A model generated the notes under the pieces. It did no database searches. It was not told the DNA's origin and worked only from the letters and a program-made list of their open reading frames with translations. Position numbers and translations under genes: made by a program. DNA of 64,000 bases. Source: Tubulanus polymorphus (lineage: Eukaryota > Nemertea > Palaeonemertea > Tubulaniformes > Tubulanidae). Numbering within the stretch: the first letter of the stretch is position 1; each line of letters begins with the position of its first letter. The stretch covers positions 3,424,001-3,488,000 of the forward strand of contig NC_134035.1 of the NCBI RefSeq assembly GCF_964204645.1, in the 5' to 3' direction. Positions 47,501 through 53,500 of the stretch are shown here, piece after piece.

Positions 47501-50500
47501 CACTGCTTCCGAACTTGTAGAGCTCAAGTTCGTCTATTATGTTGCAATCTAATAGCAGTCGAATGCGCTATGCCACTAACTACCATATACCAACCACTTC
47601 TTGGTCTTTGGGTCTTTGGTCGTCGTGTTATTTACTTTCATATCGTGCCATCAACAGGTATACATGTATTATATAGACATTTTCTCTAAATATCATATAT
47701 ATATATATAAACATTATAATGGTCGTCTTTGTGGTTTGTCAGGGAATCTAATACCGGGGTGGCGGTCGTCATCGTCAAAACCTTCGTTTCTGACGTCTGC
47801 CCGTATTGCGTCTTCTTCGTCTCCTCGTACGAGTAACGATCCAGGCAAGTTTGTGCGTGTGCGTGGGTGTGCGTATTCATTAGTGTTTTACTTACTCTTT
47901 ACTTTCCTACAACATCGCACTATTTATATACAGTGTATTAGCGATATGGTAGAAATCCGCTTTATACAGATTTAAGAGTTTGAAACCGAGAATTTATTTT
48001 GTCAAAAATTAAAATGACGCGTTTGTCAATCGCTTGCCAAATACCTTCTCACTCAGAAATTTCTCGATTTACTTGTTCCCCTTGTATATACGCAGAGCTG
48101 CCAACTGTTCCTGATTTTCAGTATTTGTTACTACTTTATAATGAGAAATACTGATTTGATTTGTTTACTCTAAGGGTCTTCTCTAACTGTTGATTACTGA
48201 TTAATTAGGACATTTTCTTTCATATTTCAATGATATGTTGCTGAAAAAAATCTGCTACTGATTTTCATTTTTCAGAGGTTGGCAGCCCTGTATATACCCC
48301 TCGTTTTTAGTTTAATCCCTAACATCTAACGTTGATGATCTCTAGTGAGAGTTCAAAACATCGTGCAGTTTTGAATTTTTGATTAAATAGATTCTCGGTT
48401 TTGAAACTTGTACATAGTAAAATCTGTATATAACAGGTTTCTATTACATCAAATCTATTCTCCACGTTTGAGTGTGGTTATTCTACAACTGTGTATTTCA
48501 GATACATCACAGATAGTTACAACATATTTAATACGCGCACATATTCACCGTGTTTGTCCCTGTTTTTCTACTTTCTACTTGTATTCATTTCCGCGTTTGT
48601 TTTGATGAATGTGAGTTTTGTTTTTTTGACCGATCTGTTATTTCTTATATTTGAACATTCTTTCAGATTTTAAAACAATGTCCTCGTCATTGATTACAAT
48701 TATTACGAATTTGTAAACGTTTAAAAAAAATTTTGTTTCACACACAGGACTTAGTGGCTCAAAAGTTGGTTAAAGTTAATGAGTGGCTAGTTAGTTGACG
48801 TAGTGACAAATACAGCTGGGAAGCCACATACCTAGAAACCAGGGAAAAGTCAGGGAATTGTAAAATCAAATCATAAGTCAGTGTCTTATGTATTTGACTG
48901 CGTAAATTGATTGGATTCTTAGCGGATCAAGTCAGGGAAAACAGCTTACATGTCAGGGAATAGTCAGGGGGACAAACAAGTCAGATAGAAGTCGCCATCC
49001 TGTTAAAGTCCATTGTTACAACAACTTTACTAAGTGACTGTGATGAAATGCTACGTTTCTGGCTGTACATATTTTCATTTTCAAGTTTTTCATTTTTATC
49101 CGTCTTCTAGATTTCTTTTACACCTTTCTTTCGCAAACATTTGTCTTCTTATTCACGTGTTTCTTTATAGGTTTTCCGCACTTCTCTTTCTTGTATGTGT
49201 GACATGTGCCTGTTTCTTTCTATGCATATAACTCTTTTATGTCCGGTCGGGAATTATATCCTCATCAAGACATAAAATGGAATTTGAATACAATGTATAT
49301 ACAGTAAAACCTCTATACATGTATAGCGAATGCCTCTGGGACTTAGCAAAAAGTTTCCACTACTGTATATTGAACATTCTTTATCGGTCAAAGCATTCAC
49401 TGTTCATTATAGAGAGGTGTTTACTATTTAGGGAGGTACTGATCTATGTATTTAAGATTATTTTGAATTTTCGGACCGGACAAATGGTGATCACTATAGA
49501 GAGGTGTTCACTAAAGGAAGTGTTACTGTAGTAATGATATGTACACTATAGCCAATATGCTCTGCATGCAAAAACTAATAGTCGATTTCCCAAGAGCTCC
49601 CTTAGCCATTTACTTGAGGCATGTGCACTAACATGTGGCGGGATATCATGTAACTGGTGGGATAAGTTCCCAACATTATAAATTTGAGAAGGTTTTCTAT
49701 GTATCTGAATATAGAGTGGGTGCACGCTCCTTTGAGGAATCAAACCTTATGGTGTCGAGATTGCTACGGTTTAAATGCCTGCCGTAGTAAAATCCAGTTC
49801 ATAAAAGGTCCAATTCAAACTTTTATCAGTAATATTTTCCCGCTGGTTTATGGTCGCTCTGACTGGTTTGTATTGGCTCCAACAGGTTTTTGTTGGATCC
49901 AGCTGATGTGTGTTATCTGGAACTGGTTTGCCATAGCTCTGACCGGTTTGTGTTGGCTGTAACCTGTAAATGTTGGCTCCAACTGGTTTGTGTGATGGCT
50001 CCAACAGGTTTTTGCTGGATCCCACTGGTTTTTGTTCGCTTCCACACTTGTTGTTCTATTTCTGATATTCATTTATCTGATCGTACTTTCAGGTTCTCCG
50101 GTCGTGTTCAACGGCGACGAATTCGAAAATATCGAGTTGAAGAAAGCGGCGACGCCGGACATCGATTTACCGCCGGATCGGCGTCGCGACAGCGGCAAGG
50201 ACGTCGCCGAAACGTGTCGCAATCTCGAAGGACTGACGATCAAATCGGGCGAAAACGGCGGCAGCGGCAGCGGAAACGGCGGCACCGACAGCGGCGACAT
50301 GCTGCGCGAACTCGTCAAAAACAAAGAGCTGATGAAGAATCGTCGCGCGGACGTGATGCAACGGTACGGCAGCGTCGACAGCGAGATGTCCGACTCGAGC
50401 ACTCTGGTTAGTAACGTATCCGATATCGTAGACAAGGAGTCGCGTAAACGAGCGCGCATAAATCACCACAGTATTCGCGGTAACTTGTCCGATAGCGAAA

Positions 50501-53500
50501 TCGAAACCCACAAAGGGGTAAGCCGTCGTTCCCGTCGATATCGACCGACATCATCGTCGTCGTCGTCGTCGTCATCATAATAACCGTAGTCGTTGCCGAT
50601 AAATCTTTCGTCCGTTTTATTCGGTCACGTTTTTTTTTTTTAAATACCGTATCCCTCTCCGAACGGCATCCTCCCCCGGCGCGGATTCGAACCCGACGGC
50701 ATCGCTCGAACCAGCCACGGCGTGGAAACCTGCCTCGCTAGACCGGCTTAAAAAAAAAAAAAAAAACAGATTGCCCGTTGCGTAATCGCTGGGGCAAATT
50801 TCGCAGATGAACTACCGGTAACTATAAATGGGACAACCAGGATTTCGGAATGGCTAATGACGGCAGCATCTAACCTTTCATGCAGCTGTGCACTCGGTCT
50901 AGTGTGGCAGGGTTACGTACTATGGTGAGTCTAGCGATGCCATCAGGTTCGAATCCCTGCCAGGGGAAGGATGTCTCCGAACGCCTCTCTCTCTCTATCT
51001 CTATCTCTCGCAGTTTTCGTTTCTGATTTGTTGTCTGGAATCCACCATTCTCTATCTCTGTTGTTCACCGCGGCAAGAGAGCGATTCGCATTCCTTATAT
51101 CTCCGTAAAAACCTGCAATACAGGAAATGACAACTAGCCCGAAAAGTTTTTCTCGCGCTAGTAGTTGATTTTCAACGTTTTGACTATATCCTAATACCCG
51201 GTAGTCGTTTTATCTAAAAATGGGGATTGTCCTTGTTATTTATTTGATTGGTCGATTCGGTTTGGTATTAGATCGAAGTATATAATTCAATATAGTCGAA
51301 ACGTTGAAAATAAACTAAAGCTCAAAGAAACTTTTTCGGACTCATTTATTTTTTCTGTATTGCGATCGTTTCGACACGGACGCAGTGTTTCATCGAGATT
51401 ACTCCCTATTCCTCCCCGCCGTTTACGCTCTCTTCGCAAGTACGCGATGTTTCATTTTATGAATTCGTCTGCACGCGACGACGACAACATTTCCGACGTT
51501 CTCGCGCAATCTTCGACGCGCGATCTCTTTTTCATTAAATCTTCGAATTTCGATTAGTATTTCCGTAATCTCTTTTGCGTAACCCTCGTTCCGTCGGTGA
51601 GGGTCTCGAGAAAAATGCATGCAATTCGTTGATACGCTCGATGGACCATGTTATGCTTCTACTCTGGTGTTGGCGCTTCGTTTATATCTTCTTGAAATTT
51701 TGCATGGCGATTTTTCTTAAATCTCTACGAAAATGTCTTTATTTTCGTAAGTTCAATCTCTTGGTGTACACGTCTCTGCAAATACTTCTCTTGTTGATTA
51801 TAGTTTTTTTCTTTAACCCTTTCAGTGTTATATAATTAATACGCTATAGTGCTGGAGATAATTTGAAAAATTTTTGAAAAATTTCACCCCGGCCAGGCAT
51901 ACCACTACATCGATGTATTGTGGGTCTACACCGTGGCGCGGTTTATTGTTAGTTTGCAGGTGCTGCCAACTTTCATTAGACATCAAAACTTATTACTCAC
52001 AACATCAATACATTGTGATGCGGTGTACTAGCAAAATCCATCGCTAATTAATACACCGCACTGCGGGGTAAGCACTGAAAGGGTTAACGTAAGTCATGGT
52101 TATGAAAAGAAGATTTTGTCAAATGAATTTATCGATATGATGTTAAGTAAATACGTGAACCGATTTAAGTGAACTGAATTAACTGATTTAATTATTGCTT
52201 TGTATCTAGACTTAAAAGATAGGTTCCTGAATCAATAGATCATGAATGCAAAATGATTACAAAATTCGGAACCGACTAGGCCATGACGCCCAGTTTCCCC
52301 TGATGTAATGTAACTCATAAGTTTTTGTAGTATGTACAGTAAACTTCACCTTACTAGCTACATGTCAACTCTGACTAGATGAAATCATGGACGTATAAAC
52401 TAGATCTAGTTTATACGTCCATGATGTAATTAAGGCGTTGTTTACTGAATGTGAAAAAATCTGAATGAATGAATTCATTAATTTTGTGCCCTCCAAATTC
52501 CTCCAACTCCCATATGAATTGTTCCGCGTTCCTGGATGAAATTCGCGTATTCTGAAATTCAACGTCTAATAACGATCGGTCGTATTTACGCGTTTTTGTA
52601 TTTGCAGCTGTTCGCTCAAAAGCGCCGTCGTTCTCCGAGCGTGTGGAGCAGTAAGAGTTCGCAGAGCACCGGTTTCCGCTATCACGACGGAAAGCTCATC
52701 AACACGGTCACGTTACCGAGTCCCGAATCTCATCGTACATATCTGTTCGAACATCTCGTCGGTAAGATTTCATCATGAAAATGTCCATTTATTTCCACGT
52801 ATTTTAAGTGGGCTGGCCATAATAAACCCTACTTCCCTTCCACTACTATTTACGAGTAGTTTCTACTCTTTTTAAGAGCTCAACTACTTCAAAAAATGTG
52901 TATCGAAATACTCTCAAAGTGAGAATAATTACCAGTTCATTTTCAATGAAATTTCTATTTTTGATGTTAAATTATTCTCATGTTTATGGAGACTACTGCA
53001 ATTAGATACATCAGGTAGTCTGGGCCAAGTTGCGCATTCATGAACTTAAATCTCAGGACTGGTCTTAAGTTGTTAGATTGGCCATAGAATAATCTAAGCC
53101 ATGTCTATGCAACTGGCCCTGGGTCTGGAACCCTGAAATTGATGTCTTTTTAAACTGATTTCTTGGTTTTGAAGCTGTTGTTTTATAGTGATTCTAACGT
53201 TAAATGTTGATTTTGCGCACAGGTAAAGACCGCAGTCCATTGTGGGATCAGATGCAGTTCTGGGAGGACGTATTCCTCGACGCCGTCGCGCAGGAACGAG
53301 ACATCATCGGCATGGACCAGGGACCCGGCGAGATGATCGACCGTTACGTTTCGCTGGGCTCCGGCGAGAAGAAACGCCTCGAACACGACGAGGACCGTCT
53401 GCTGTCGATCACGCTGTACAACATGGTGTCGTTTATGACGATGGTGCGGGTGGAAAAAGGCGAACTGCGCAAGAAAGTTCGTCGTCTGCTCGGTAAATCA

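Noticed and set aside
50032-50580. Alternative frames and antisense frames over MADD exon 20
   Set aside because: Shadows of a GC-rich coding exon. Only the frame joining exons 19 and 21 in phase shows MADD similarity.
51150-51320. Hammerhead-like halves (TAGTCGAAACGTTG and its inverse)
   Set aside because: They look like a decayed inverted-repeat relative of the 67-bp unit. The CTGANGA half is missing, so no fold can be drawn.
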